From Asticcacaulis tiandongensis (GTDB lineage: Bacteria > Pseudomonadota > Alphaproteobacteria > Caulobacterales > Caulobacteraceae), in the NCBI RefSeq assembly GCF_006475605.1, contig NZ_SSBC01000019.1, forward strand, positions 186,001 to 250,000: a stretch of 64,000 bases of DNA, in the 5' to 3' direction. The notes beneath the pieces were generated by a model. The model worked only from the letters and a program-made list of their open reading frames with translations. It searched no databases and was not told the origin of the DNA. The position numbers and the translations under genes are program-made. Positions 24,158 to 33,895 of this stretch are shown here, in pieces (the stretch's first letter is position 1; each line of letters starts with the position of its first letter).

Positions 24158-25660
24158 TTATTTGCGGTTTTGAGCAGACAGCCATGGTTTCACTATATTC
24201 AAGGCTTTTATCATAATATCCTCCTCAAGACCTGCGGGTTTGCCAAGGACCAACCAGATAAGGCACGAGAATAAAACGGACAGACACAGGTATGCAATTC
24301 CTGCGCCGAAAATCAGTACCCCCAGAAGGGGAATGGAGGACGTACTGTTTATAAACGGAAGCATCAGGTAAAGTATTGTCGTACCGGGCAGCAACAGGAT
24401 CAGCGGGCGAACCAAGGTTTTCAGCTGTACGCGCAGAGACAGAGCTGTCATCAGGCGGACGGCTGAGAAGCTTGAGAACAGAATGGCTATGGACGCCACA
24501 GCCTTGGCAGCAAGCGCACCGGCGATGCCAAAGGCCATGACCCCGCCGATGGTCAGGGGAAACCTGATGATAAATTCAATGAATGTACGCAAGGCGACCA
24601 GACGTGTTCGGTTAAGGCTCATGGCCAGTGGTGCCATAGGGATCACCGGCAAGGCGATCAGGCTGATCCATGCGAGTGCGCTCAGGACAGGGGCCGCAGC
24701 GACCCAGTCTTCGCCCAATAGCAGGCGGATCACCGGCAAGGCCATAACGCCCATAAAGGCAAAAACAGGCGCCATGATCCAGACAAGGGCCTGACTGGAT
24801 TTCAGATAGGTTTCTTTGAGTGTGCCGTTCTGGTGCGCATCGCTGAAGGCGACCAGAAGCGGGCGGGCTATGGGGGCGGCAATGGCCTGATAGGGCAGGG
24901 CCGACAGGTCATTGGCGGTGGCATAGCGGCCAAAGGTGCTGATATCGACAAAGCGGGGCAGCAGAATACGGTCTATTTGCCAGTTTATGGCCGAGAATAT
25001 CTGGGCGAGCATGTTCCAGCTGACCATGTCAGCGAAAACCGGCCAGTCCTTTAAGGTGAAACCCGGGCGCATAGGGGCCATCATATAGGACAGGATAAGC
25101 ATCACCGCCGGCCCACCGACCGTAGCTATCACTATCGCCCAGTAACTCTCTGTGGCAACGGCGATCCAGATGGCGGCGCTCAGGGCCATGATTTTGCCTG
25201 TCAGCTCCATAATGGCTTCACGGCGAAAATCCATGCGTTTGGCAAATATCACCATGCGTGGACTGAACAGGCCGCGAAGAATCGGAGCGAAGGCCAATGC
25301 ACAGACCAGCGGGATCAGTTTGTCCTCGGAATAAAGATGCGCCATAGGCACGGCAAGTCCGCCCAGTAAGGCGGCAATGGCCAGACCCCGCAGGATACCC
25401 AGTGTAAAGGCCGTGTGAAACATACGCCGGGTCGGCTCATTTATGCGCACCAGCGCCGCGCTCAGGGGCAGTTCCAGAATGGCTTCAACAATGAACACAG
25501 CGGTCATGGCCATGGCCACCAACCCGAAATCGGCCGGGCCGAGAAAACGTGCCAGTAGCAGAAGCGCAAGAAAGTCGATGATCTTGGCACCCAGACGCGC
25601 ACCCACGGTCCATAGACCGGCCTGAAGGGTTTTCCGCGATGGTGACGGTTCAGGGGTCAT
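24158..25660 (-). CDS. Wzx-type polysaccharide flippase (MOP superfamily)
   Basis: A 500-residue integral membrane protein with about 12-14 predicted helices. It flips the undecaprenyl-linked repeat unit across the inner membrane. The N-terminus (LQAGLWTVGARLGAKIIDFL, LLLARFLGPADFGLVAM) is typical of the polysaccharide synthesis protein family (RfbX/ExoT-like). The C-terminal half has the second MATE-like bundle. Its ATG overlaps the stop of the polymerase gene by 4 bases, so the pair is coupled. Confidence 0.92.
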   Translation of the reverse strand: MTPEPSPSRKTLQAGLWTVGARLGAKIIDFLALLLLARFLGPADFGLVAMAMTAVFIVEAILELPLSAALVRINEPTRRMFHTAFTLGILRGLAIAALLGGLAVPMAHLYSEDKLIPLVCALAFAPILRGLFSPRMVIFAKRMDFRREAIMELTGKIMALSAAIWIAVATESYWAIVIATVGGPAVMLILSYMMAPMRPGFTLKDWPVFADMVSWNMLAQIFSAINWQIDRILLPRFVDISTFGRYATANDLSALPYQAIAAPIARPLLVAFSDAHQNGTLKETYLKSSQALVWIMAPVFAFMGVMALPVIRLLLGEDWVAAAPVLSALAWISLIALPVIPMAPLAMSLNRTRLVALRTFIEFIIRFPLTIGGVMAFGIAGALAAKAVASIAILFSSFSAVRLMTALSLRVQLKTLVRPLILLLPGTTILYLMLPFINSTSSIPLLGVLIFGAGIAYLCLSVLFSCLIWLVLGKPAGLEEDIMIKALNIVKPWLSAQNRK

Positions 25661-27090
25661 TTTTTCGGGCGGAAGCCGGTTTTAGGGCTGAGGCCGGGGC
25701 GTACCCCGTAGGCGGCAAAGGCTGCGGCTGCGGCCAGACCATAAAGCCAGGCATTGAAAGCGCCAAAATCTGCCGTGGTGCCAATCAGCAGACCGGTCAC
25801 CAGACCCGGCAGCAGGCTCCAGCGCACGGCATTAAGGAGCGCAGCCCCTGTGTCATCATTGCTTGCGGCGCGACGAAGGATGGTTTGCAGGACAAAGCCG
25901 TAATAGCACAGACCACCGAGAAATCCGGTACTGCTGAAAACGGCAACCACGCTGTTGGAGGCGCGTGTGCCACCCATGCCAACGCCCAGACCATAGGTAT
26001 CCAGCAGAGCCTGCCATGAGATAGCCGTCCACATACTGCGCTCTTCAAAAGAACTGGTGCTGCTTTTTTTCAGTACCATTTCATTGAAAAGTGCGATTAT
26101 CGGATCGAAAAGCCTGGGGCTGAACAAAAAGATCAGGCAAAGCCCTATGATGACCGCGAAGGCTATGGCCATTTCCAGGCCGAGGTCACGCTTAAGGCCC
26201 CTGTGACGTTTCTGTATGGCCCGCCATAACCATTCTGCGCCCATAGCGCCGCCCAGAACGACCAGTGCGACATAGGCGGCCGAAGAGGTGGACAACCACG
26301 TAAAGATCAGCAACAGGCCCAGAAGTGCAGGCACCAGAAACTGCCGAAGGCGCTCGCTGATCATCGCCCGACGGAAGAAGTATATGCCTGTAAGGAAGGA
26401 AATGCACAGCGCGCCATAGGCCGAGGCTTCCGGCATCAGGCCCACCACGCGTTTAGTGCCTCCGGCTATGTCTACCTCGGTCAGAAGGGCATAGGTTGCG
26501 GTCCTGAAGGGGGCCAGTACCGGTTTGAGGGGCATATATTGTGACAGGAAATCAAGCAGACCTGTGCCAATGACGATGGCACCGCCAAAGCACAAGGCCT
26601 TCAGGGTCTGCTGGCGCATGGCTTCGGTGGACATCAGGCGGGCAAAGGCGGGTACGGCGGCAATCGAGATGGTCAGATAGGCCAGTTGGGATATGTTTTG
26701 CGTTGTCGGCTGAAGCATGTCGGTGCGCATGAACAGGGTCAGTCGCATGGGAATGATTTCAACTTCGCCGGCAAATAATCGGGGCATGAACAGGGTGACA
26801 ATTACGGCAATAACCCAGAACAGGCATAACAACAGGAAGCCACGTGGTGCGAGCAGGGTCTGGTAGAGATAGGCGAAACCCTTGTCGTTGCCGAGCGTGC
26901 GCGCAATAATCAGAAGGGCCACCATGGGGGTCGCGGTAAAGGTCAGGCCGCCTGTGAGATTGGTCGGTATGACGGCGAACGCACCGAACGACATGGAGGC
27001 AAAGAACAGATAGAGCAGAAACTGGGGTTTACGGGAGAAAAGACCGATCAGCGCCAGAAGCCAGAATATGGCTATGGGGAGGAAATCCAT
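25657..27090 (-). CDS. Wzy-like polysaccharide polymerase
   Basis: A 477-residue membrane protein with about 11-12 hydrophobic segments and a sizeable periplasmic loop between them (LKKSSTSSFEERSMWTAISW, about residues 340-360), as in Wzy/ExoQ and O-antigen ligase families. It is the probable polymerase of the repeat unit because it is coupled to Wzx by a 4-base overlap and follows a GT4 gene by 6 bases. Wzy and ligase proteins share a fold and cannot be separated on sequence alone, so the role rests on context. Confidence 0.82.
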   Translation of the reverse strand: MDFLPIAIFWLLALIGLFSRKPQFLLYLFFASMSFGAFAVIPTNLTGGLTFTATPMVALLIIARTLGNDKGFAYLYQTLLAPRGFLLLCLFWVIAVIVTLFMPRLFAGEVEIIPMRLTLFMRTDMLQPTTQNISQLAYLTISIAAVPAFARLMSTEAMRQQTLKALCFGGAIVIGTGLLDFLSQYMPLKPVLAPFRTATYALLTEVDIAGGTKRVVGLMPEASAYGALCISFLTGIYFFRRAMISERLRQFLVPALLGLLLIFTWLSTSSAAYVALVVLGGAMGAEWLWRAIQKRHRGLKRDLGLEMAIAFAVIIGLCLIFLFSPRLFDPIIALFNEMVLKKSSTSSFEERSMWTAISWQALLDTYGLGVGMGGTRASNSVVAVFSSTGFLGGLCYYGFVLQTILRRAASNDDTGAALLNAVRWSLLPGLVTGLLIGTTADFGAFNAWLYGLAAAAAFAAYGVRPGLSPKTGFRPKK

Positions 27091-27096
27091 CTGAGC

Positions 27097-28185
27097 CTAT
27101 CCTTTCTGTGCCAGAGCGCGGGTGATAAAGCTGTGCAGGGCTTCGCGAAACACCGGTGTGCGATAAGCCGCTGCATGGGCCTGTAGCGCTTGCGGATGAT
27201 ACTGCGTTTCGGTGGTTTCAAAACGGATGAGGGCGTCGGTCAGGGCCTCAGGGGTTTGTTCGTGGAAGAACAGGCCGGTTTTACCTTCGACGACTGTTTC
27301 CGTTGCCCCGCCACGGGCAAAGGCAATAACCGGACGCCCGCTGGCCATGACCTCGAGGGGGACTATACCAAAATCCTCAACGCCCGGGAAAATGAGGGCG
27401 CGGCAGGTGCGGAAATAATGCGCCATGGTCTCATTCTCGACCGCGCCTAAAAAGGTGACGCTGGGGCCGGCGCGGCGCTTAAGGGCCGCATCTGCGCCGG
27501 AGCCTATAACCACCAGTGGCCGGTTCAGGCGTGTGCAGGCGTCAACGGCAATTTCGATTTTCTTGTAGGGTGTGATCTGACCGGCGCACAGATAATAGTC
27601 GCCTGTGTCAGTCGCGGCGGTGAAGCGTGAGGTATCGACGGGAGGGTTGATAACATGAGCGTCCCGACGGTAATATTTCTTTATGCGTTGCGCGACATAG
27701 GCGGAATTGGCGATGAAGTGATCCACACGTGCGGCGGTTGTCACATCCCATGTTCTGAGGGCCGGGCTGGTCAGGCTTAAAGCCAGACGGGTCAGAAAGC
27801 CTGCGTTGCGGTAATATTGCGGATAGAGGTCCCAGATGTAACGCATCGGGGAGTGACAATAACAGATATGTAAGGCATCAGGGCGGGTAATTACCCCCTT
27901 GGCCGGGCCAGCCTCGCTGGAGATGATCAGGTCGTAGTCGCTCAGATCGAAAGATTCGAGCGCCATCGGCATCAGGGGCAGCATCTTCTGATAGTGTTTT
28001 ACGCCGCCAAGTTTTTGCAGAAACGAGGTCTTTATGTTGTGACGCAAAAGGGTGGGCGATAGTTTTGCCGGATCGGCAACCAGCGTAAAAATATCGGCAT
28101 CAGGATACAGATCACAAAGTGTTTCCAGCACTTTTTCGCCGCCGCGCATGCCGACCAGCCAGTAATGAACCAAGGCTACTTTCAT
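27097..28185 (-). CDS. Family 4 glycosyltransferase (WbaZ/mannosyltransferase-like)
   Basis: A 362-residue GT-B enzyme. The N-terminal acceptor domain carries HYWLVGMRGGEKVLETLCDL, CYCHSPMRYIWDLYPQYYRN and FIANSAYVAQRIKKYYRRDA, phrases common in WbaZ-like enzymes. The donor domain has YYLCAGQITPYKKIEIAVDA and the EX7E motif FPGVEDFGIVPLEVMASGRP. It is the first gene of the minus-strand run with Wzy, Wzx and GT2. The sugar is not determinable. Confidence 0.9.
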   Translation of the reverse strand: MKVALVHYWLVGMRGGEKVLETLCDLYPDADIFTLVADPAKLSPTLLRHNIKTSFLQKLGGVKHYQKMLPLMPMALESFDLSDYDLIISSEAGPAKGVITRPDALHICYCHSPMRYIWDLYPQYYRNAGFLTRLALSLTSPALRTWDVTTAARVDHFIANSAYVAQRIKKYYRRDAHVINPPVDTSRFTAATDTGDYYLCAGQITPYKKIEIAVDACTRLNRPLVVIGSGADAALKRRAGPSVTFLGAVENETMAHYFRTCRALIFPGVEDFGIVPLEVMASGRPVIAFARGGATETVVEGKTGLFFHEQTPEALTDALIRFETTETQYHPQALQAHAAAYRTPVFREALHSFITRALAQKG

Positions 28186-28417
28186 ATGTCATCTTAAAAT
28201 AAGGCACAAATCCTGAATACTCTGTTTGTGCGGCCCCCGCGCCTGTTCCATTACAAAACGAAATCAGGTCAGAACATGCTTGTGCGCACAACACAGCGGA
28301 TAAAGCAATATTTGTGCCGTGTCAGAAGCGGTGCAATAAGAATATAAGCCTGAGCATATGGACAAATGCGGTGCCGCCTGTTTCATATCCGGTGCCGGGT
28401 CAATCATTGAGGGGGCT

Positions 28418-29758
28418 ATGAGAATGCAGGATATCAAAATCCGCCCTTCGGGCAGGGTAGTTGGGGGCTGGGCCGTCGCTGGTGCCCTTACGGTATTTTA
28501 CGGATTTGTATTGCCGGGTTCGGACACGGCCGCTGGGGCGCTTAGTCTCTTTGTTCTTGTGGCTGTGGTCGCCGCCGCCGCCTGGACATGGCCTATACCG
28601 GAACAACCGGCACTGTTGAACCGCGGAGCGGTCAGGTGGGTACTGGTTGCCGCACTGTTAATGGCCGCCATCCTGTCCGTATTGCCCCTGATGAGTTTCG
28701 TTACCGGTAAGGCGGGCGGATATGGCGGGCTTTATGATCCGTCCTCGGCGTGGCTTGAGTATATAAAACTGGCGGGGGTGTGCTGTGCGTTTTGTCTCGG
28801 GTTCCGTATTGCCATGAGTTATGATGCGGCGCGAAAGGCGTTGGATGCCTTGCTGATCATGGGCGGCGTCTGGGCTTTTGTCTGCATCGTCATGCATATA
28901 CTTGATCCCAACGGTATCTATGGCGTGATGAAGATGGGGGCCGGGCGGCTGACGGGGGCTTTCAGTTCGCCAAATAGTGCAGGAACACTATTTGGGGCCT
29001 TATCTGTATTAGCGCTTGGGCGCACGCTGGGGCGGTTCAGGGCACTTAAGGGGCGGCCCCTTATTGAACGCATTGATCTGCTTTTTGTCACCATCTGGCT
29101 TTTGTCACTGGCTGCGCTGATACTCAGTCTGTCACGCGGCGCTATTGCGGCTACCCTTTTGGCGACCGCAATAATGTTATTTCTGTTGTTCCTGAGCGGA
29201 CGCCGCCGCCGCTTTTCAGTGCGGGCGGCGGGTATAACGGGGATAGGTGTGGGCGTTCTGTTAGTGGGCGTGTTTGCGACCCCGTTGAGTGCCGTTATGG
29301 ATCGGATGTATCAACTGGAAACCGATTTTGCCGCACGTGCACAGATCTTCAGCAGTCATTATGAGGTGGCCATCAGGCAGCCCTTTTTCGGTTTCGGGCT
29401 GGGCTCATTTAACGCCGTCAATGAAACGATTATTTCCGAGGCCAATTATCGCGACCTATCGGTTATTCGCGCGGCGCATAACGTCTATTTACAATGGCTG
29501 GAAGAAACCGGTCTTATGGGTCTTGCCGGTCTGATATTGCTCAATCTGAGTATATTGGTGCCGATGCTGCGGGCCATATGGCGTCAGGACAGGGCGGGGG
29601 CGCATCTAACCGCCATAGTCGGGGCCTATCTGGTATTTATACTGCATGGCCTGACCGATTATGCCTTTCAGGAAAGCGCATTGACGGTCTTTGTTGCCCT
29701 GATGTTGGGGTGTGGTTTGGCAATAGCCAGCAACCAGAATACAACACGCCCGCATTAG
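28418..29758 (+). CDS. O-antigen ligase/polymerase family membrane protein
   Basis: A 446-residue protein with about 11 membrane helices. The Wzy_C/ligase core is clear: LILSLSRGAIAATLLATAIM, then FGFGLGSFNAVNE and AHNVYLQWLEETGLMGLAGL, in which the conserved Arg, His and Gly pattern of the ligase family is seen. The ATG at 28418 has GAGGGGG just upstream; an earlier in-frame start lacks one. It may be a second polymerase or a ligase that transfers the polymer to an acceptor. It is divergent from the GT4/Wzy/Wzx run. Confidence 0.85.
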   Translation: MRMQDIKIRPSGRVVGGWAVAGALTVFYGFVLPGSDTAAGALSLFVLVAVVAAAAWTWPIPEQPALLNRGAVRWVLVAALLMAAILSVLPLMSFVTGKAGGYGGLYDPSSAWLEYIKLAGVCCAFCLGFRIAMSYDAARKALDALLIMGGVWAFVCIVMHILDPNGIYGVMKMGAGRLTGAFSSPNSAGTLFGALSVLALGRTLGRFRALKGRPLIERIDLLFVTIWLLSLAALILSLSRGAIAATLLATAIMLFLLFLSGRRRRFSVRAAGITGIGVGVLLVGVFATPLSAVMDRMYQLETDFAARAQIFSSHYEVAIRQPFFGFGLGSFNAVNETIISEANYRDLSVIRAAHNVYLQWLEETGLMGLAGLILLNLSILVPMLRAIWRQDRAGAHLTAIVGAYLVFILHGLTDYAFQESALTVFVALMLGCGLAIASNQNTTRPH

Positions 29759-29790
29759 GCCCTAAATCAGGCCCCCAAGTCAGGCCCAAG

Positions 29791-30063
29791 TCAGGAAAAG
29801 ATCAGCCAGCCTATGGCCATCCAGAAGGCCGAGCAGACAATCAGCAGTCCCAGAACGGTCCATTTGAACGGATATTTATCAGACCTACGGGGGCTGTGCT
29901 GATCAGATATATGCTTTTTCGGGCGAAATAAATTCAGACGCAAGGCTATGCCCGTGTGGAGGCCCGCTTCGAGATCGGGCGACAGTGACGCAGGACTGGC
30001 TACAGCGTGAGTCACCAGAGCGGGGCGTAGGGCCGCTTCGTTTAAAGATGACTCAGGCAACAT
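29791..30063 (-). CDS. Small protein with a C-terminal membrane anchor, unknown
   Basis: A 90-residue product. Residues 1-65 are polar with basic patches (RPKKHISDQHSPRRSDKYPF), and the last 23 form one membrane helix (KWTVLGLLIVCSAFWMAIGW). GGAG lies 8 bases before the ATG, which supports translation. No family is recognised. It is monocistronic between polysaccharide genes. Confidence 0.5.
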   Translation of the reverse strand: MLPESSLNEAALRPALVTHAVASPASLSPDLEAGLHTGIALRLNLFRPKKHISDQHSPRRSDKYPFKWTVLGLLIVCSAFWMAIGWLIFS

Positions 30064-30168
30064 TCACGGACTCCGCTGACAGCATTTCGTAATGAGAGTA
30101 TGCAGCGGATTTGGTTAAATTATTGTCGATAAAGAAGCTTAACAAAGTCGGTTTTATGGCCGTATTTT

Positions 30169-31110
30169 TTAAGTCTTGGTTGCTTCTGAGCGGATAAGAT
30201 CTATGGCCGAACCGGGGCGAACCTTAAGGGTTTCGGGCTTGTATTTTGCGTGCGTAAAGATACGCAAAAACATCACCAGCGCTGCTCTCAGGATAAAGAT
30301 GGGGCAGTGTGTCCTGAATGCCAGTTTTACGAGATTAAGCACAAAGCGCAGTCGGGTTTCTGTGGCATTGATGTGTCGTCCGTTTTTCAGAACGCCGCCG
30401 TAGATATGCATACCCTTAGGCAGGTTGGTGAAGCTCTGGGTCAGAATGATCAGCTCCTGCCGCGGGTCGATGCCTTGTGAATAGGACTTATACAGCGGCC
30501 CCGTATAAAGCGGGCGCGTATGAACCATACGGACTTCGTCAATAATGGCGGCCTTATAGGCCGGAGCATCCATCAACATCGTCCATATCTGATCCGTACC
30601 CCAGCCAGTATAATGGCGTTCAAACATCGGTATCAGTGTCCTGAAATAGGAGGACTTCATACAGCAGGCCATGGATTCAATATAGCTGGTGTAGCGATAG
30701 GAAAACTGCGGGTCGCTCAGCAGAACCGGAAAGGTGAAATAGCAGTCATGGGTCAGGGATGGCTGAGCCATGGTCAGGCCGCAGGTCGAGGTGATCTCAA
30801 ACACGCGGTTGATATCTGCGGCATTCATCAGCACGTCGTCGTCGGGAAACATGACGTAGTCATATTGATCAAACAGGTGCGGATTAGCCTTGAAATAGCG
30901 GACAATGGAATCCCACTTTGTGCCGTAATCGAACACCGTCGGCAGGTCGCCGTCCTGAACCCGTTCGCTGTCCTTGCCAAAGGCGTTCAGCACCAGATCC
31001 CATGTACGGTCAGAGGCGGCGAGCCCCTCAAGCCAGTGTTTGTGCAGAGAACTGTCGCCAACGCGTCCGAGTACCAGAAACCGGCGGCTGCTTTTTGTTA
31101 CTGAACGCAT
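30169..31110 (-). CDS. DUF707-like putative glycosyltransferase
   Basis: A 313-residue protein matching the pattern of DUF707 proteins known from plants and bacteria. Conserved features are DLVLNAFGKDSERVQ, YDYVMFPDDDVLMN (a DDD/DxD-like metal motif near residue 100), LTMAQPSLTHD, HYTGWGTDQIW and the late IDEVRMVHTRPLYTGPLY. The fold is thought to be GT-A-like, but no reaction is established for the family. It follows the epimerase gene by 28 bp, so it is the last gene of the nucleotide-sugar operon and probably uses its product or decorates the polymer. Confidence 0.75.
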   Translation of the reverse strand: MRSVTKSSRRFLVLGRVGDSSLHKHWLEGLAASDRTWDLVLNAFGKDSERVQDGDLPTVFDYGTKWDSIVRYFKANPHLFDQYDYVMFPDDDVLMNAADINRVFEITSTCGLTMAQPSLTHDCYFTFPVLLSDPQFSYRYTSYIESMACCMKSSYFRTLIPMFERHYTGWGTDQIWTMLMDAPAYKAAIIDEVRMVHTRPLYTGPLYKSYSQGIDPRQELIILTQSFTNLPKGMHIYGGVLKNGRHINATETRLRFVLNLVKLAFRTHCPIFILRAALVMFLRIFTHAKYKPETLKVRPGSAIDLIRSEATKT

Positions 31111-31138
31111 AGCGGATTATTCCTTGAAGTATACGGCG

Positions 31139-31687
31139 TCAGAAAACCGGTTCGGCGTCGGATTGAAGATAGGGCCATTGCGCGTCCTTGTCAGAAATGA
31201 CAGTGACGGGCAGGGGCCAGTTAAGGGCGAGTAAGGGGTCGTCATAGCGTAAGCCGCCTTCGGCGGCGGGCGTGTAGGGCGATGACACCAGATAGCTGAC
31301 CTCGACATCGTCGGTCAGGGTCTGGAAGCTGTGGGCGAACCCAGGCGGTACATAGAGATGGTGGCGGTTGTCGGCGCTCAGTTCAAAGGCTTCGGATTTG
31401 AGATAGGTCGGCGAGGCCCCGCGCAGGTCAACAATCACATCAAGAATAGTGCCACTCAGGCAGCGGATCAGTTTAGCCTCAGCCGCCGCGCCGCGCTGGA
31501 AATGCAGGCCGCGCAGGGTGCCTTTATGGCGGGAAAAGGATGTGTTCTGCTGCACATAGGTGGTGATGAGGCCCTGAGCGGCAAATTCATCGGTGCAGAA
31601 GGTGCGGGCAAAGAAGCCGCGCTCATCGCCGCGTTTTTCGGGTTCAATCAGGCAGGCGTCCTGAAGGGTGGTTTTATGGAAAATCAT
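31139..31687 (-). CDS. NDP-4-keto-sugar 3,5-epimerase (RfbC family)
   Basis: A 182-residue cupin-fold epimerase. Hallmarks are RGFFARTFCTDEFAAQGL, LRGLHFQRGAAAEAKLIRCL (catalytic His in LHFQ) and HHLYVPPGFAHSFQTLTDD. The dTDP label is usual for the family, but here the neighbours make CDP-glucose, so a CDP-linked 4-keto sugar is the likelier substrate. It overlaps the oxidoreductase gene upstream by 4 bases. Confidence 0.9.
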   Translation of the reverse strand: MIFHKTTLQDACLIEPEKRGDERGFFARTFCTDEFAAQGLITTYVQQNTSFSRHKGTLRGLHFQRGAAAEAKLIRCLSGTILDVIVDLRGASPTYLKSEAFELSADNRHHLYVPPGFAHSFQTLTDDVEVSYLVSSPYTPAAEGGLRYDDPLLALNWPLPVTVISDKDAQWPYLQSDAEPVF

Positions 31688-33021
31688 GCGGATATGTCCT
31701 GCAGGGCAAACAGCTGTTCCTGTTCGGCATAGAGCTGGTCGATCAGGCGGCCTTCGGGGCGATATATATCGGCAAAGGTCAGAGGCGTGTCTTTGGGGAC
31801 GTCGTGGCGCAGGGTACAGCCGATAGCCAGCCCGATCGGGATCAGGTTTTCGCTGCGCATGGTATCGATATTTTCCGCGACGCCATAGACTTCAAAGCCG
31901 CCCAGTTCATCAAGGGTCTGGCCTGCCTTGAGGTCAGTCTTGGTGACCGCAATAACGCCTACGACCGGCCCGTTTTGTGGTGTCAGCACGGCGTCATGAA
32001 ACAGTACCGCACGGGCTACTGAAGTCGGAACCTCAAAGTGGCACAGGTGATAGGGTGTATAGAAGCAGTAATAGGGGCCAGTGCCGAGTTTGTAGAGGTT
32101 AAGGTAATGCTTTTGTCGCGCATCCTCGATGGTGCCGAGGACAAAGACGCCCGGGCCGGGACGGGCGCCGACAACATAATCCACCAGTCCCTTGCCGCCG
32201 GACTGAAGGTTGACGCTGAGGGATTCGGCAAAGGCCGGAACCGTATCTTCGAGAGGTGTCAGGGGGGCGGTTGGATCGCCGCCGGAAAAATCCGGCCCCA
32301 GCATGCCGCGACGGGCGACGCCGAAGCCGGTGGCATTGGCGACTATGGCCTGCTCAAAGGAAATCTTGGTACCATCGGCAAAGGAGGCGACCATGGCCGG
32401 TTTCTGGCCCCATTTTTCCGCAAAGGCTTTCTGCGTTGCCGGATTACGGTAGGGGTCATGCAGGCCTTTGATATTGCCGCATAGAACTGGCGTGACGCCC
32501 AGACCTTCGACGAAGCGGTACAGGTTCATCTGTACACCCGGCTGGTCACCGTCGGAGAAGCTGTAGATGACGTCTTTGGCGGCGGCCTTGTGTTTAAGGA
32601 TCGGGCCGATAGTGCCGTCCAGTTCGGCATTCATCTGCACGACATGTTTGCCCGCTTCTATGGCCGCCAGAACCACATGGGCGGCATATTCCAGAGAACC
32701 GGTAACTTCGATTACCGCGTCAACACCCTCAGCCTGTGCCAGAGCCAGAGCGTTTGTCGTGACGACGGGCTGACCTTGCGCGATCAGGGTATTGATCTCG
32801 CTTTGCGTGGTGGCCTCAAGCGGTGTGACGCCTGCCTCGGTATAGGCGGCGATGGCCGGAGCAAGGTTTCGGTTGGCAATGCCTGCCAGCACCATGCCCG
32901 GTGTTGACTGAATAATCTTAAGGGCAATGCCGCGCCCCTGAAAGCCCGCGCCGATAAGGGCGACGCGGATCGGATTATTGTCGGCATGACGTTTTTTGAG
33001 GGCGCTATCAACAAGGATCAT
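31684..33021 (-). CDS. NAD(P)-dependent oxidoreductase with C-terminal SAF domain
   Basis: A 445-residue protein of the homoserine-dehydrogenase-like NAD-binding type. The Rossmann motif RVALIGAGFQGRGIALKIIQ lies at about 19-38, with a second conserved stretch GVDAVIEVTGSLEYAAHVVL. A middle domain follows, and a SAF-type C-terminus (VIAVTKTDLKAGQTLDELGG, about 355-374). Such proteins recur next to glucose-1-phosphate cytidylyltransferase in O-antigen loci, but the reaction is not established to my knowledge. It lies 1 bp after rfbF and overlaps the epimerase by 4 bases, so all three are co-translated. Confidence 0.82.
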   Translation of the reverse strand: MILVDSALKKRHADNNPIRVALIGAGFQGRGIALKIIQSTPGMVLAGIANRNLAPAIAAYTEAGVTPLEATTQSEINTLIAQGQPVVTTNALALAQAEGVDAVIEVTGSLEYAAHVVLAAIEAGKHVVQMNAELDGTIGPILKHKAAAKDVIYSFSDGDQPGVQMNLYRFVEGLGVTPVLCGNIKGLHDPYRNPATQKAFAEKWGQKPAMVASFADGTKISFEQAIVANATGFGVARRGMLGPDFSGGDPTAPLTPLEDTVPAFAESLSVNLQSGGKGLVDYVVGARPGPGVFVLGTIEDARQKHYLNLYKLGTGPYYCFYTPYHLCHFEVPTSVARAVLFHDAVLTPQNGPVVGVIAVTKTDLKAGQTLDELGGFEVYGVAENIDTMRSENLIPIGLAIGCTLRHDVPKDTPLTFADIYRPEGRLIDQLYAEQEQLFALQDISA

Positions 33022-33022
33022 G

Positions 33023-33805
33023 TCAGTCGTTCCACACCTTCCATGGAGCCTTGCCTGAGGCCCAGATGTTTTCGAGGATCATCCGGTCGCGCAGGGAATC
33101 CATGCTCTGCCAGTAGCCATCGTGGTGGTAGCTTGAAAGCTGATCGGCTTCGATAATACGCCGCATGGGGTCTTCTTCCCACATCTGATGGTCGCCATCT
33201 ATGACATCGAACACCTCGGGTTCGCAGACAAAAAAACCGCCATTGATCAGGCCGCCATCCATCGCCCCCTTTTCGCGAAAGCCGTGAACCTTCTGACCGT
33301 CTTCAGACAGGTGCAATGCGCCAAAACGGCCCGGCTGGGTCACGGCGGTTAGGGTGCACCAGCGTTTGTGGGCCTTATGAAAATCCATCAGGTGCGCAAT
33401 ATTCACATCGGCGACACCGTCGCCATAGGTCAGGCAGAAGCGCTCGTTTTCCAGATATTTCTGCGCGCGTTTCAGGCGACCTGCGGTCAGGGTTTCCTGA
33501 CCGGTATCCAGTACGGTGATGCGCCAGTCTTCGGTTTTGGCTTCGAGCCAGTCCACCTGACCGGTCCCGAGGTCGATAGTGAAATCGCTGACGCTTTCGC
33601 GGTAGCGGAGGAAATAGTCACGGATGAATTCGACGCGATAGCCGCCCAGAATGACAAAATCTTTCAGGCCGTAATGGGCATAGATCTTCATGATGTGCCA
33701 CATAATCGGACGCCCGCCGATCTCGACCATCGGTTTGGGCCGGATACTTGTTTCTTCGCTCAGGCGCGTACCGAAGCCGCCTGCCAGCAATGCTACCTTA
33801 ACCAC
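33023..33805 (-). CDS. rfbF: Glucose-1-phosphate cytidylyltransferase
   Basis: Makes CDP-glucose from CTP and glucose 1-phosphate, the entry to CDP-deoxysugars. At 260 residues it has the expected length. Signature sequences are LAGGFGTRLSEETSIRPKPM (about 6-25), IGGRPIMWHIMKIYAHYGLK and FCLTYGDGVADVN (sugar/metal site). It is in a tight run with the SAF oxidoreductase and epimerase. The usual next enzyme, CDP-glucose 4,6-dehydratase, is not obviously present in the window. Confidence 0.95.
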   Translation of the reverse strand: MVKVALLAGGFGTRLSEETSIRPKPMVEIGGRPIMWHIMKIYAHYGLKDFVILGGYRVEFIRDYFLRYRESVSDFTIDLGTGQVDWLEAKTEDWRITVLDTGQETLTAGRLKRAQKYLENERFCLTYGDGVADVNIAHLMDFHKAHKRWCTLTAVTQPGRFGALHLSEDGQKVHGFREKGAMDGGLINGGFFVCEPEVFDVIDGDHQMWEEDPMRRIIEADQLSSYHHDGYWQSMDSLRDRMILENIWASGKAPWKVWND

Positions 33806-33895
33806 TATGTCCCCCTTGGAACCACTCGCGTTTTGCCGTGTCCCAACGCGTATGAATATTAAAACGTTCTTGTCTGTAAAGGAAAAAGAACGCCG

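Noticed and set aside
29757-29800. Three short direct repeats of AAGTCAGGCCC-like sequence after the ligase-like gene
   Set aside because: Only about 12 bases each, not flanking any element; probably slippage.
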